Positions 52,292 through 61,122 of a stretch of DNA of 64,000 bases are shown here, one piece after another. This DNA comes from CAHJXG01 sp965277495 (GTDB taxonomy: Bacteria > Pseudomonadota > Alphaproteobacteria > Acetobacterales > Acetobacteraceae). The translations under genes and the position numbers were made by a program. The DNA lies in contig OZ255824.1 of the NCBI GenBank assembly GCA_965277495.1, forward strand, positions 3,906,001 to 3,970,000, written 5' to 3'. Position 1 is the stretch's first letter; each line of letters starts with the position of its first letter. The notes below the pieces were generated by a model. That model had not been told where the DNA came from and did not search any database. It worked only from the letters and a program-made list of their open reading frames with translations.

Positions 52292-53818
52292 ATGAAGCGC
52301 ACGATGATCTGGGCACTCGTTGCCCTCCTGCTTCCGGCAGCGGCGATGGCGCAGAATCCACACGCCCCGCCCGCCGCCGAACATGAACAAGGGGCGGCGC
52401 CGCGCCCGCTGCCCGACCAGGGCGCGGACAAGACCACGTCCCACACGCTGACGCTGCCCGGGCGCACGCTGACGTTCACTGCAACCGTCAGCACCATCCG
52501 CCTGGCCAACCAGCAGGGCGCGCCGCAGGCCGACGTGGTGGTGACCGCATTCCAGCTCGCGAATACGACGCCCGGAACCCGGCCCGTCACCTTCGCAATC
52601 AACGGCGGCCCCGGCGCGGCGTCGGCCTGGCTTAACCTCGGCGCCATCGGGCCATGGCGCGTGCGGCTTGGGGCCGGCAGCAGCCCCAGCGAGCGCCCGG
52701 CGGTCGTCGACAACAACGAGACCTGGCTCGACTTCACCGACCTCGTGTTCATCGACCCCGTCACCACCGGCTACAGCCGCATCCTGGCCGGAGGCGACGA
52801 CGTGCGGCGCCGCATGCTGTCGGTGAACGGCGACATCGACGAACTCGCCACCGTCGTGCGCCGCTGGCTGGAGGCCAACGGACGGCTGCAATCGCCTAAG
52901 TTCATCGTGGGCGAAAGCTATGGCGGCTTCCGCGGCCCGAAGCTGGCGCGGGCGCTGCTGGACGACCAGGGCGTGGGGGTCAGCGGGCTGGTGCTGATCT
53001 CCCCGGTGCTGGACTTCAATGGGCGGGACGGCCCGTATGACCCGATGCGCTGGGTCGGACGGCTGCCCTCGATGGCCGCTGCCGCGCGCGGGGCCGCCGG
53101 ACGGGCGGAAATGCGCGACGTCGAGACCTACGCCGCGACCGACTATTTGGTCGACCTCGTGCGCGGCGAGCATGATGCCGCCGCGGTCGACCGGGTCAGC
53201 GCCCGGGTCGCCGCGCTGACGGGGCTCGATCCCGCGCTGGTTCGGCGGCGCGCGGGCAAGGTCGACGTCGGGACGTTCACCCGCGAGCGCGAGCCTGGCC
53301 GGGTCGCCAGCCCTTACGACGTGACGGTCTCGGCCGCGGACCCGTTCCCCGAGGCGGCGAACGACAACTCGCCCGACGCCATCCTCGACGCGATGCGCGG
53401 CCCCGTCACGAGCGCCATGCTCGACCTGTATGCCACCCGGCTCGATTGGAAGCCCGGCGGTTCGCCGGCGCGGCAGTACTACCTTCTGAACGAGGGCACC
53501 GCGCGCGAATGGGACTATGGCCGCAGCAACACCCGTCCGGAGGTGATGGGGGCGTTGCGGCAATTCCTGGCGCTCGATCCCGCCGCGCACGTGATCGTGG
53601 CGCATGGCCTTACCGACCTGGTCACCCCGTATTTCGCCAGCAAGCTGCTGTTAGATCAGGTGCCGGACCAGGGTGCCGGCGACCGGCTGCAGCTCCGGGT
53701 CTATGGTGGCGGACATATGTTTTATAGCCGGGACGCCTCCCGCGCGGCGCTGCATGGCGATGCGGAGGCGATGGTCCGTGCTGCGCTGACCGACGGATCA
53801 ACCAAGTCACTGGAGTAG
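52292..53818 (+). CDS. S10-family serine carboxypeptidase-like protein, secreted
   Basis: A 508-residue alpha/beta-hydrolase of peptidase family S10. The signal peptide is MKRTMIWALVALLLPAAAMAQN. FAINGGPGAASAW forms the oxyanion region, and the nucleophile Ser209 is in VGESYGGFRG. The Asp is in AHGLTDLVTPYF and the His in YGGGHMFYSRDASR, completing the triad. It should trim C-terminal residues of peptides in the periplasm. It is followed 4 bases later by the SDR gene. Confidence 0.92.
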   Translation: MKRTMIWALVALLLPAAAMAQNPHAPPAAEHEQGAAPRPLPDQGADKTTSHTLTLPGRTLTFTATVSTIRLANQQGAPQADVVVTAFQLANTTPGTRPVTFAINGGPGAASAWLNLGAIGPWRVRLGAGSSPSERPAVVDNNETWLDFTDLVFIDPVTTGYSRILAGGDDVRRRMLSVNGDIDELATVVRRWLEANGRLQSPKFIVGESYGGFRGPKLARALLDDQGVGVSGLVLISPVLDFNGRDGPYDPMRWVGRLPSMAAAARGAAGRAEMRDVETYAATDYLVDLVRGEHDAAAVDRVSARVAALTGLDPALVRRRAGKVDVGTFTREREPGRVASPYDVTVSAADPFPEAANDNSPDAILDAMRGPVTSAMLDLYATRLDWKPGGSPARQYYLLNEGTAREWDYGRSNTRPEVMGALRQFLALDPAAHVIVAHGLTDLVTPYFASKLLLDQVPDQGAGDRLQLRVYGGGHMFYSRDASRAALHGDAEAMVRAALTDGSTKSLE

Positions 53819-53822
53819 TCCC

Positions 53823-54590
53823 ATGCAAATTGCCGAGCATGTATTCATCGTCACCGGCGGCGCGTCCGGACTGGGCGCCGCTACGGCCCGCATGGTCGCC
53901 GCTGCTGGCGGTCGGGTGGTGATCGCCGACATGAACCGCGCCGCCGGAGAGGCGCTGGCGCAGGAATTGGGCAGCGCCGCCCGCTTCGTGCCGGCCGACA
54001 TCACCGACGAAGCTTCGGCGCAGGCGGTGGTGGCCGAGGCGGAGGCGGCGTTCGGCGGCCTGCACGGCCTGGCGAACTGCGCAGGAATCGCGATCGGGGA
54101 GAAGGTGCTGGGCCGTGATGGGCCGCACGCGCTGGCGTCATTCGCCCGCGTGGTCACGGTGAACCTGATCGGCACGTTCAACATGATCCGGCTGGCGGCG
54201 GCGGCGATGGCCAAGGGCGCGCCCGGCGCGGACGGCGAGCGTGGCGTGATCGTCAACACCGCCTCGATCGCAGCGTTCGACGGGCAGATCGGCCAGGCGG
54301 CCTATGCGGCGTCGAAGGCCGGGGTGGCGGGCCTGACCTTGCCGATTGCGCGTGAACTGGCGCGCAGCGGCATCCGGGTCGTGACCATCGCGCCCGGCCT
54401 GTTCGCCACGCCGATGATGGCCGGGTTGCCGGACGATGTGCAGGCCAGCCTGGGCAGCTCGGTACCATTCCCCTCCCGGCTCGGCCGGCCGGAGGAGTTT
54501 GCGGCGATGGTGCGCGTCGTGTGCGAGAACCCGATGCTGAACGGCGAGGTCATCCGCCTCGACGGCGCATTGCGGATGGCGCCGCGTTAG
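53823..54590 (+). CDS. SDR-family 3-hydroxyacyl-CoA dehydrogenase (HSD17B10-like)
   Basis: A 255-residue NAD-dependent short-chain dehydrogenase. The cofactor motif is VTGGASGLGAATAR, and NCAG appears near residue 80. The catalytic residues are in NTASIAAFDGQIGQAAYAASKAG (Ser, Tyr-x3-Lys). The N-terminal IAEHVFIVTGGASGLG and the tail ENPMLNGEVIRLDGALRMAPR match type II 3-hydroxyacyl-CoA dehydrogenases that act on 2-methyl-3-hydroxybutyryl-CoA. Its stop overlaps the convergent methyltransferase stop by three bases. Confidence 0.9.
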   Translation: MQIAEHVFIVTGGASGLGAATARMVAAAGGRVVIADMNRAAGEALAQELGSAARFVPADITDEASAQAVVAEAEAAFGGLHGLANCAGIAIGEKVLGRDGPHALASFARVVTVNLIGTFNMIRLAAAAMAKGAPGADGERGVIVNTASIAAFDGQIGQAAYAASKAGVAGLTLPIARELARSGIRVVTIAPGLFATPMMAGLPDDVQASLGSSVPFPSRLGRPEEFAAMVRVVCENPMLNGEVIRLDGALRMAPR

Positions 54591-55360
54591 CGGGTCGCGA
54601 CCATGAACAGCCGCGGGAATGGCAGCAGCACGCTGCCGTCGGCCAAAGCGGGATAGGCGCTCGCGACCCGGCTGCGGTATTCGGCCAGGAAGCTGGTTTG
54701 TTCGTCCGCGTCCAAAGGCGCCAGGAACGGGCGCAGGCCGCTGCCCTTGAACCATTCGACTGCCGCATCCGCGCCGCCGGCGAGCGGATGATGATAGGTC
54801 GTGCGCCATACATCGACCCGCGCGCAATGCGGGCGCAGCAGGCCGTAGTACCAACTCGGCGTTCCCATCCCGGCCCGCATGCCCGCAGCCGCCGCAAGCT
54901 TGGCCGCCCAGGGTCCGCCGGCCGCCACGTCCCGCATGATCCGGTGCGCCGGCTCGTCCAGGTTGTCCGGCATCTGGATCGCGAGGCTGCCGCCCGGCGC
55001 CAGCTTCGCGGCCAAGCGCGGCAATAGGCGCGCATGGTCCGGCAGCCATTGCAGCACGGCGTTGGCCAGGATCGCGTCGAACGGCCCCGCCGCGTCCCAT
55101 GCCGAAATATCTGCCACCTCGAAGCGCAATTGCGGCAGCCGCGCCTGCGCCGCCGCGATCATGTCCGGGGAGCTGTCGATCCCGGTCACCTCGGCGTCCG
55201 GAAAACGCCGAAGCAGCAGTTCGGTGGAGTTGCCGGGGCCGCAGCCGAGGTCGATGGCCGCCGCCGCGGCCTGACCCGGCACGGCCGCGAGCAGGTCGCG
55301 TACTGGGCGCGTGCGCTCGTCCTCGAACGTCACGTATTGCTTGGCGGACCACGCGACCAT
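54587..55360 (-). CDS. Trans-aconitate 2-methyltransferase-like SAM methyltransferase
   Basis: A 257-residue class I methyltransferase. AWSAKQYVTFEDERTRPVRDLLAAV and IDLGCGPGNSTELLLRRFPDAEVTGIDSSPDMI match Tam, which methylates trans-aconitate to relieve inhibition of aconitase. NAVLQWLPDH and QMPDNLDEPAHRIMRD are family blocks. Length is normal. It lies 11 bases after the PcaB-like gene on the same strand and is probably co-transcribed with it. Confidence 0.88.
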   Translation of the reverse strand: MVAWSAKQYVTFEDERTRPVRDLLAAVPGQAAAAAIDLGCGPGNSTELLLRRFPDAEVTGIDSSPDMIAAAQARLPQLRFEVADISAWDAAGPFDAILANAVLQWLPDHARLLPRLAAKLAPGGSLAIQMPDNLDEPAHRIMRDVAAGGPWAAKLAAAAGMRAGMGTPSWYYGLLRPHCARVDVWRTTYHHPLAGGADAAVEWFKGSGLRPFLAPLDADEQTSFLAEYRSRVASAYPALADGSVLLPFPRLFMVATR

Positions 55361-55371
55361 GCCGCTCCCCC

Positions 55372-56730
55372 CTACGTTTCCGCCAGCGATCGCCGCACGG
55401 CCGCGGCATGGGTCAAAACGCGATCGACCCATGGTCCCGCCGCCGCGATGGCCGGGCCAAGGTCGAATGCGGCGGCGAGGCTGGCGTCATGCAGCGCCGG
55501 GTCGCGGGCGAGCACGGCCTCCAACGTGTCGCCGGTGCGGCGCACCTCGTCGGCCGCCTGCTCGACCCGCTTGTGCGCAGCCTCCCGCCCAAGCCGCGGG
55601 CTCAACCGCGCCGCCACCGCGTCGGCGAACAGCAGGCCGCGGGTCTGGCCGATGTTGGCGCGCATGCGCGGGGCGTCGACGACGAGGCCTCGGGCCAGCG
55701 ACGAGGCCTCGTGCAACGCCCCCGAGGCCAGGCCGAACAGCGTTGGCAGCGCATGCCACTCGGCGTGCCACAATCCCGGCGGGCGCTCATGCGCGCTGGC
55801 CATCGCGTCCAGCAGGGTCGCGGCATGGCCCTTGGCGGCGGCGGCGGCGGCCAGGATGACGGTGCAGGACACCGGGTTGCGCTTGTGCGGCATGGCGGAG
55901 GAGCCGCCGCGTCCGGGCACCCAGGGCTCCGCGACCTCGGCGACCTCGGTCGAGGCCAGGTTGGCGATGTCGGTCGCCATCTTTGCGAGCGCGCCCATCA
56001 GCGTCGCGAGCCATGCGCCCATCTCGGCCATGCCCGCCCGGCGCGTATGCCAGGCGATCGGGGCGACGCCGAGGCCGAGCGCCTGCGCGAAGCCGTCCGC
56101 GACCGCCGGGCCGTGCTCGCCGAGGCCCGCGAGGGTGCCGACGGGTCCGCCCAGCGAAGCCACCAGCAGCCGCGGCCGTAAGCCGGGCAGGCGCTCCGCC
56201 ACGTCCGCGACCCCGGCAAGCCAGACCGCCACTTTGAAGCCAAACGTCAGCGGGGCCGCGTGCTGGCCGTAGGTGCGCCCGACGCAGGGGGTGCCCCGGT
56301 GCTCGGACGCCAGCCCGGCCAAACCGGCCATGACCGTGTCGATTTCGGCGGTGACAAGCGCCAGCGCCGCACGCATTTGCAGCACCAGCGCCGTGTCCAG
56401 GATGTCCTGCGTCGTGGCGCCCTTGTGGAACGACCGTTCCAGCTCGCGGGGCAGCCGGGCCTGCACGGCGCGGACGAAAGGGATGGTGGGCACGCCGAAC
56501 AGCGCCGTCTGTTCGCCGATCGACGCGGCATCGAGGCTGTCGGCACGGATGGCCTCGATGGCCGGGGCCAAGGCGTCGGGAACCAGGCCCAGCCGAGCCT
56601 GCGCCCGGGCCAACGCGGCCTCGGCTTCGAGCATCGCCGCCAGCCGCGCCTGGTCCGAGAACACGCCGCGCATGGCCGCCGTCGCGAAAAGCGGGCCGAG
56701 CAACGCGGAGTCGACGGCGGCGAATGTCAT
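55372..56730 (-). CDS. 3-carboxy-cis,cis-muconate cycloisomerase-like lyase (PcaB)
   Basis: A 452-residue member of the fumarase/aspartase superfamily. The signature is GGSSAMPHKRNPVSCTVI, with TTQDILDTALVLQM and GRTYGQHAAPLTFGFKVAVWL. These blocks and the length fit PcaB of the protocatechuate branch. Other pca genes are not visible, so a related lyase cannot be ruled out. The ATG at 56730 has GAGGAA upstream. The IS element sits 124 bases upstream and may affect its promoter. Confidence 0.85.
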   Translation of the reverse strand: MTFAAVDSALLGPLFATAAMRGVFSDQARLAAMLEAEAALARAQARLGLVPDALAPAIEAIRADSLDAASIGEQTALFGVPTIPFVRAVQARLPRELERSFHKGATTQDILDTALVLQMRAALALVTAEIDTVMAGLAGLASEHRGTPCVGRTYGQHAAPLTFGFKVAVWLAGVADVAERLPGLRPRLLVASLGGPVGTLAGLGEHGPAVADGFAQALGLGVAPIAWHTRRAGMAEMGAWLATLMGALAKMATDIANLASTEVAEVAEPWVPGRGGSSAMPHKRNPVSCTVILAAAAAAKGHAATLLDAMASAHERPPGLWHAEWHALPTLFGLASGALHEASSLARGLVVDAPRMRANIGQTRGLLFADAVAARLSPRLGREAAHKRVEQAADEVRRTGDTLEAVLARDPALHDASLAAAFDLGPAIAAAGPWVDRVLTHAAAVRRSLAET

Positions 56731-56843
56731 GCGGGATGGTTCCTCGCCTGTGCCTCGGCGGCGCCGGCGCCGATGATACGGTCCGGACCCCGGCGTCTGG
56801 GCCGCAGGCAAACACGTTGCGGGCGAGCTGGTCAATGCACGCC

Positions 56844-56853
56844 TCACACCCGG
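56844..56853. repeat. Left target-site duplication of the ISAs1 element
   Basis: TCACACCCGG directly abuts the left inverted repeat and is repeated exactly at 58148-58157 next to the right inverted repeat. A 10-bp duplication fits the 8-10 bp made by ISAs1-family elements. Confidence 0.92.
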
Positions 56854-56938
56854 CAGGGCAATCGCTTGAACGGTTCGGGGATTTTGTCGCGGTCTGAAGT
56901 CTGATTCATAGGGGACCTCTCGTTGAGGAGGTTTCCCG

Positions 56939-58124
56939 ATGTCCGGTGCATCGCTGATCGAACACTTTGCTGCGTTGGAGGACCCGCGCCAGGCCTGGAA
57001 GGTTCTGTTTCCGTTGCCGGAAGTCCTTCTGTTGGTGCTGTGCGGCACGCTGGCCGGGGCTGAGGATTTCGTGGAGATCAGGCGCTGGGGTCAGATGCAC
57101 CAGGACTTCCTCCGCCGCCTGCTGCCCTACAAGGCCGGGATCCCCAGCCACGACACCCTGAACGACATCATCAACGCCATCGACGGGACGCTCTTTGCCC
57201 AGTGTTTCACCGCCTGGGTCGAGGGCTTGCGCGAGCCAGCCCCGGCCAGCACCGCCCCCGAGATCGTCGCCATCGACGGCAAGACCTCGCGACGCACGCA
57301 TGACCGCAGCAAGGACCGTGGGCCGCTGCACATGGTGTCCGCCTGGGCCAGCAGTCAGCGTCTCGTGCTCGGCCAGCAGGCGTGCGAGGCCAAGTCGAAC
57401 GAGATCACCGCTATCGGCCTTCGGCCGATCCCCCGGAGGGACAGACCGCGAAGCGGTCTGAAGGCCGCTGCTGCTCGAACGCCTCGCCCTTACCGGCGCG
57501 CTCGTCACCATCGACGCCATGGGCACCCAGACCAAGATCGCCCAAGCCATCCTCGACCGCGGCGGCGACTACCTGCTCGCGGTCAAAGACAACCAGCCCA
57601 GCCTGCACGACGAGATCAGGCGCTACCTCGACGACCCGGCTGCTATCATTCACAGCCGCTTCGAGACGACCGACGGCGACCACGGCCGGATCGAGGTCCG
57701 CCGTCATCGGATCAGCCACGACGTGGGCTGGCTGACCACCGCACGGCGCTTCCCAGGCGAGCCGCGCTTCCCCGGCCTGCGCGCTATCGCGGTGGTCGAG
57801 GCTGAGGTCGAGCGCAACGGCAGCACAAGTCTGGAACGGCGCTACTTCCTGTCTTCCATGCCACTCGAAGCCAAGCTGTTCGCCCACGCCGTGCGGTGCC
57901 ACTGGCATGTCGAAAACCGCCTGCACTGGGTGCTCGACGTCGTGTTCCACGAGGACCTCAACCGCCTGCGATCCGGCGCCGGGCCGCAAAACATGGCCAC
58001 CGTCCGGCACATGGCGATGAACCTCCTGCGCCGGCCAAAGGACAAACATAGCCTCAAGGTCCGCCGGAAATCCGCCGCTTGGGATACCGCCTACCTCGAA
58101 GCTCTGCTCCGGCAATCAGCGTGA
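56939..58124 (+). pseudogene. ISAs1-family DDE transposase, frame broken by a palindromic insertion
   Basis: The first part (MSGASLIEHFAALEDPRQAWKVLFPLPEV... IVAIDGKTSRRTHD... KSNEITAI) and the second part (LLLERLALTGALVTIDAMGTQTKIAQAIL... HWHVENRLHWVLDVVFHED) are normal ISAs1 transposase and carry the DDE residues (Asp in VAIDGKTSR, Asp in TIDAMG, Glu in WHVENRLHW). Between ITAI and PLLLERL lies a 49-base insert that shifts the frame by +1 at 57416-57464. Translation of the first part runs on out of frame to 57805. No full transposase can be made unless supplied in trans. Confidence 0.9.
57416..57466. repeat. 51-base palindromic element inside the transposase gene
   Basis: The ends are inverted: GGCCTTC at 57416-57422 and GAAGGCC at 57460-57466. 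Inside, AGACCGC (57443-57449) and GCGGTCT (57453-57459) form a 7-bp stem around GAA, and GGCC-TTC-GGCC folds at the left end. The sequence is foreign to the ISAs1 reading frame. It looks like a small mobile palindromic (REP-like) unit. Confidence 0.8.
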
Positions 58125-58147
58125 TCGCCCTTCAAGCGATTGCCCTG

Positions 58148-58157
58148 TCACACCCGG
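58148..58157. repeat. Right target-site duplication of the ISAs1 element
   Basis: TCACACCCGG follows the right inverted repeat directly and matches 56844-56853. On the minus strand it includes the final codons and TGA of the YdcF-like gene. Confidence 0.92.
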
Positions 58158-58648
58158 CCACGCAGGCGGTGCCAGGTCAGCAGCAGCGCATCCACCGGCA
58201 CTGCGGGAACCTCGCGCAGGCGCCAGTACCAGCGCTTGCGGGAGCTGGCGGACGCCGTGCTCCGGGGCGGCGGGCACGGCCGGGCGCGCAGCCCGGCGAG
58301 CCGCAGCAGCAGCACGCAGCGCGGCAGATGATAGGCGGATGTGGCGGCATACACTGGTCCCGCGTGGCCGCGCAGCAGGGCGGCGCAGGCACGGACCGAG
58401 GACAGCGTGTTGGTCCCGGTCGGCTCGGTCCTGATGCGTCCGGGCGCGACGCCGCGGCCGCGCAGCAGGGCGGCCATGACATCCGCCTCGGCCGGGCCAT
58501 GACGGCCGACGCCGCCGGTCGGCATGTAAACGGCGCCGGGCAGCCGTTCGCCCAGGCGGTGGGCGGCCCGCACGCGGTCCAGCAACGCGCCGCTGGGCTG
58601 CCCATCGGGGCGCACGGCCGCGCCGAAGATGATGATCACGGGCGTCAT
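58148..58648 (-). CDS. YdcF/ElyC-type DUF218 protein
   Basis: A 166-residue DUF218 protein. VIIIFGAAVRPDGQPSGALLDRVRAAHRL, YMPTGGVGRHGPAEADVMAALLRGRGV and RTEPTGTNTLSSVRACAALLRG are the family blocks, with ATSAYHLPRCVLLLRLAGL later. These proteins relate to envelope carbohydrate metabolism. The ATG overlaps the methyltransferase stop (ATGA). The gene ends exactly at the IS insertion point; the coding end is intact because the target duplication restored it. Confidence 0.88.
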   Translation of the reverse strand: MTPVIIIFGAAVRPDGQPSGALLDRVRAAHRLGERLPGAVYMPTGGVGRHGPAEADVMAALLRGRGVAPGRIRTEPTGTNTLSSVRACAALLRGHAGPVYAATSAYHLPRCVLLLRLAGLRARPCPPPRSTASASSRKRWYWRLREVPAVPVDALLLTWHRLRGRV

Positions 58649-59886
58649 CGGGGCGCCGCGAGCAGGATGCGGTTGACGCTCGACAGCGCGTCGTAGACCT
58701 GCCGCCAGGCGCGGGCGAACGCCGCCGGGTCCGTGCCCCGGGTCTGCAGCGCCGCCGCGATGCCGCCCACGGTGCGCACGCCGTCGATTTGGCCCAGAAT
58801 CGCCGCTGCCAAGGGAGGCAGGGGCAGCGGGACACGCAGGCCGTCGAACACGAACGGCAGCGTGCCGTCGCCGCGGATGTTGCGGGCCAGCTCGGCCGCC
58901 GGCGTCTCTCGCGCCACAGGGACAGCGTCGCCGCGCATCGGATCGGGCGCTGGCCTGGCCTCGGCGGCACGGACGCAATAGGCGACGTGGGTGCTCATGT
59001 TCCCCGTCAGCGCTTCGGTCAGGCCGGCGCGGGCGGACGGGTCGAGCGCGGCGACGCGGGCGCGCAGCTTGGGGTCCGGCAGATACACGGCGGGATCGTA
59101 GCGCAGCGGCTCCATCAAGGCCGTGACCTGCAATCCCGCGGCCTCCAGCAGGGCGATGAACTCCGGCGCGGTGTAGGCCCGGTCCCGCGGGTTCAGCAGC
59201 AGGTCATACAGCCCGGCGTCGCCGCCCTCGATATGGTCGCCGAAATAGCCGTTGCGGCGCAGCCATGCAGTCTCCGGCAGATGGCGCATGACCCGGCGCG
59301 CCACGTCGAGCCGGGCCGGCGGCGCGTCATCCTCCGGCGTCAACAGCCGGAGCGCGTCCTGCAGCATGTAGACGCCGGTGCGGCCATGCGGCGCATAGAC
59401 CATCAGCCCCAGCCCGCCGCCCGGCGCCAGCACGGAAAGCAGCGCCCGCAGGCCCGCCGCCGGGTCCGGAAGATGATGCAGCACCCCGCAGCAATCGATG
59501 TAGTCGAACGGCCCGAGGCCCGACTGCGCCAGGTCCATCAGCGATCCCTCGTGCCAATCCAGCGTCAGCCCGCGCGCCTCCGCCCGCGCCCGCGCGACCC
59601 CATGCGCGGCGGAGGAGCGGTCCAGGTAGGCGACGCGGCCCGGACGCCCGGCGCTCGCCAACTGCTGCGCCAGCATGATCGCGCCGTCCCCGGTGCCGCC
59701 ACCGGCCACCAGCGCGCGCAAGGGTTGCGACGCCGGGCGCGCGGCCTGGAACACCCAATGGTCGACCTCGCGCAGGTGGCTCGGGCTGCCGACGATCAGG
59801 CGCCGTGCCTCGTCCCGCGGATCCCGCTTCGGATAGGGGAACGCCTCGTATTGCGCCGCGAGCCTAGTGTCGGTTGCATCCGTCAT
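58645..59886 (-). CDS. Class I SAM-dependent methyltransferase with C-terminal extension
   Basis: A 413-residue protein. Residues ~1-290 are a methyltransferase: YEAFPYPKRDPRDEARRLIVG, ALVAGGGTGDGAIMLAQQL (SAM loop), YLDRSSAAHGVARARAEARGL and DYIDCCGVLHHLPDPAAGLRAL. Residues ~310-413 form a separate helical domain (LPFVFDGLRVPLPLPPLAAAILGQIDGVRTVGGI). The substrate is unknown. Its ATG overlaps that of the divergent TrmH-like gene if the latter starts at 59885, so regulation must lie inside coding sequence. Confidence 0.85.
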   Translation of the reverse strand: MTDATDTRLAAQYEAFPYPKRDPRDEARRLIVGSPSHLREVDHWVFQAARPASQPLRALVAGGGTGDGAIMLAQQLASAGRPGRVAYLDRSSAAHGVARARAEARGLTLDWHEGSLMDLAQSGLGPFDYIDCCGVLHHLPDPAAGLRALLSVLAPGGGLGLMVYAPHGRTGVYMLQDALRLLTPEDDAPPARLDVARRVMRHLPETAWLRRNGYFGDHIEGGDAGLYDLLLNPRDRAYTAPEFIALLEAAGLQVTALMEPLRYDPAVYLPDPKLRARVAALDPSARAGLTEALTGNMSTHVAYCVRAAEARPAPDPMRGDAVPVARETPAAELARNIRGDGTLPFVFDGLRVPLPLPPLAAAILGQIDGVRTVGGIAAALQTRGTDPAAFARAWRQVYDALSSVNRILLAAPR

Positions 59887-59908
59887 GGGGAACACCTATC
59901 CCGCGGCG

Positions 59909-60520
59909 ATGCACTTATCCAAGACCCTGGCCTCCAAGACCCCGAACCACCACGCGCGCGGGTATTTCGGCATCGGGGCCGAGGGGGTCTCAAAGTCGGC
60001 CAACATGGGGGCATTGCTGCGCACCGCCCACGCGTTCGGCGCGGCGTTCTGCTTCACGGTCGGCGGCGGCTGGGACGCGCGGGCCGGGCGCACGGCCGAC
60101 ACTGCCGACACGCCGTCGCACGTCCCGCTGTGGCGCTTCCCCGACCCGTCCGCGCTGCAGTTGCCGCGGGAGTGCGCGCTGGTGGGCATCGAGCTGCTGG
60201 ACGACGCCGTGGAGTTGCCGTCGTTCCGGCATCCGCTGAACGCCGCCTACGTGCTGGGGCCAGAGCGGTCGGGCCTGTCGGCGCCGATGCGGGCGCAGTG
60301 CCGCCATGTCGTGCGCATCCCGACCCGGTTTGCGCTCAACCTGGCCGTGGCCGGGGCGCTGGTGATGTATGACCGCCTGCTGCAGCACGGGCGGTTCGCC
60401 GAACGTCCGGTGGCGAGCGGCGGGCCGGCCCAAGCGATGACGCCGCCGTCCGGCCACGGCGACCCGCGGTTCCGCCGCACGGTGCCGGACTGGCTGGCCC
60501 CCGATGCGCCCGACCGATGA
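59909..60520 (+). CDS. SpoU/TrmH-family RNA 2'-O-methyltransferase
   Basis: About 203 residues with the SPOUT knot. ARGYFGIGAEGVSKSANMGALLRTAHAFGAAFCFTVGG is the N-terminal TrmH block, and YVLGPERSGLSAPMRAQCRHVVRIP and FALNLAVAGALVMYDRL are the SAM-binding motifs. It methylates a ribose in tRNA or rRNA. Start at ATG 59909 or 59885 is not settled; 59885 would overlap the divergent start. It heads the operon trmH-like, ialB-like, rlmN, DUF1674. Confidence 0.88.
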   Translation: MHLSKTLASKTPNHHARGYFGIGAEGVSKSANMGALLRTAHAFGAAFCFTVGGGWDARAGRTADTADTPSHVPLWRFPDPSALQLPRECALVGIELLDDAVELPSFRHPLNAAYVLGPERSGLSAPMRAQCRHVVRIPTRFALNLAVAGALVMYDRLLQHGRFAERPVASGGPAQAMTPPSGHGDPRFRRTVPDWLAPDAPDR

Positions 60521-61122
60521 GCCGCTGCTTGTTCTGGCCGCACGCCCGCCGTATCTCTCGGTTCATGCAATCCAAGCCTCTCCTGATTCTGGCCGCCGCG
60601 GCCCTGCCGTCGTTCGCCTATGCCCAGGCCAAGGCGCCCGCGCACGCCCAGACGCATACCCCGCCGCATACGGCGTCCCGGACGGCCAGCGCGCCGCCGA
60701 AGCCGATTGGCAAGTTCGACGACTGGCAGGCCGCGACGCACCAGGAGGGCGGGCAGCAGGTTTGCTACGCCTTCACCCTGGCATCCAGTTCGCTGCCGGC
60801 GCTGCCGGGGCGCGGCGCAGTGGTGCTGACGGTTACCGAGCGGACCGGCGGGCGCGACACGGTGGCGATCAGCGCCGGCTTTGCCTACGCGCCGGGCACC
60901 GAGGTGCAGATGGGCGTCGACCAGACGCAGCTTGCGTTCTACACCGCGGGCCGCTCGGCCTTTGCCCGCGACGGCAAGGCGGCGGTGGCGGCGTTCGAGA
61001 AGGGCCGCCAGGCGGTCGCGAAATCGCCGGGACCGCGCAACGCCGCAGTGTCCGACAGCTTCAGCCTGCGCGGGTTCAGCCCGGCCTATGCCGCGATCAG
61101 CAAGGCCTGCCCCGCCAAATGA
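60517..61122 (+). CDS. Invasion-associated locus B (IalB)-like periplasmic protein
   Basis: A 201-residue secreted protein. A signal peptide (MQSKPLLILAAAALPSFAYA) begins at an internal Met (60565); the ATG at 60517 overlaps the previous stop (ATGA) and adds a basic 16-residue leader. After a Pro/His/Ala-rich linker come KFDDWQAATHQEGGQQVCYAFT and the C-terminal GFSPAYAAISKACPAK, as in IalB family proteins. The two terminal cysteines may form a disulfide. Function in free-living bacteria is unknown. Confidence 0.82.
   Translation: MSRCLFWPHARRISRFMQSKPLLILAAAALPSFAYAQAKAPAHAQTHTPPHTASRTASAPPKPIGKFDDWQAATHQEGGQQVCYAFTLASSSLPALPGRGAVVLTVTERTGGRDTVAISAGFAYAPGTEVQMGVDQTQLAFYTAGRSAFARDGKAAVAAFEKGRQAVAKSPGPRNAAVSDSFSLRGFSPAYAAISKACPAK

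Larger units (their letters stand above)
56854..58147 (+). mobile_element. ISAs1-family insertion sequence (1294 bp)
   Basis: The terminal inverted repeats are identical over 17 bases: CAGGGCAATCGCTTGAA at 56854-56870 and its reverse complement at 58131-58147. A 10-bp direct duplication flanks them. One transposase gene fills the interior. Net of a 49-base internal insertion the element would be 1245 bp. It landed right behind the stop codon of the YdcF-like gene; the duplication contains its last codons. Intact ends suggest recent arrival, but the transposase is broken. Confidence 0.93.

Noticed and set aside
57519..58124. Programmed frameshift or a two-ORF transposase
   Set aside because: ISAs1 transposases are single-frame, and the break coincides with an inserted palindrome rather than a slippery sequence.
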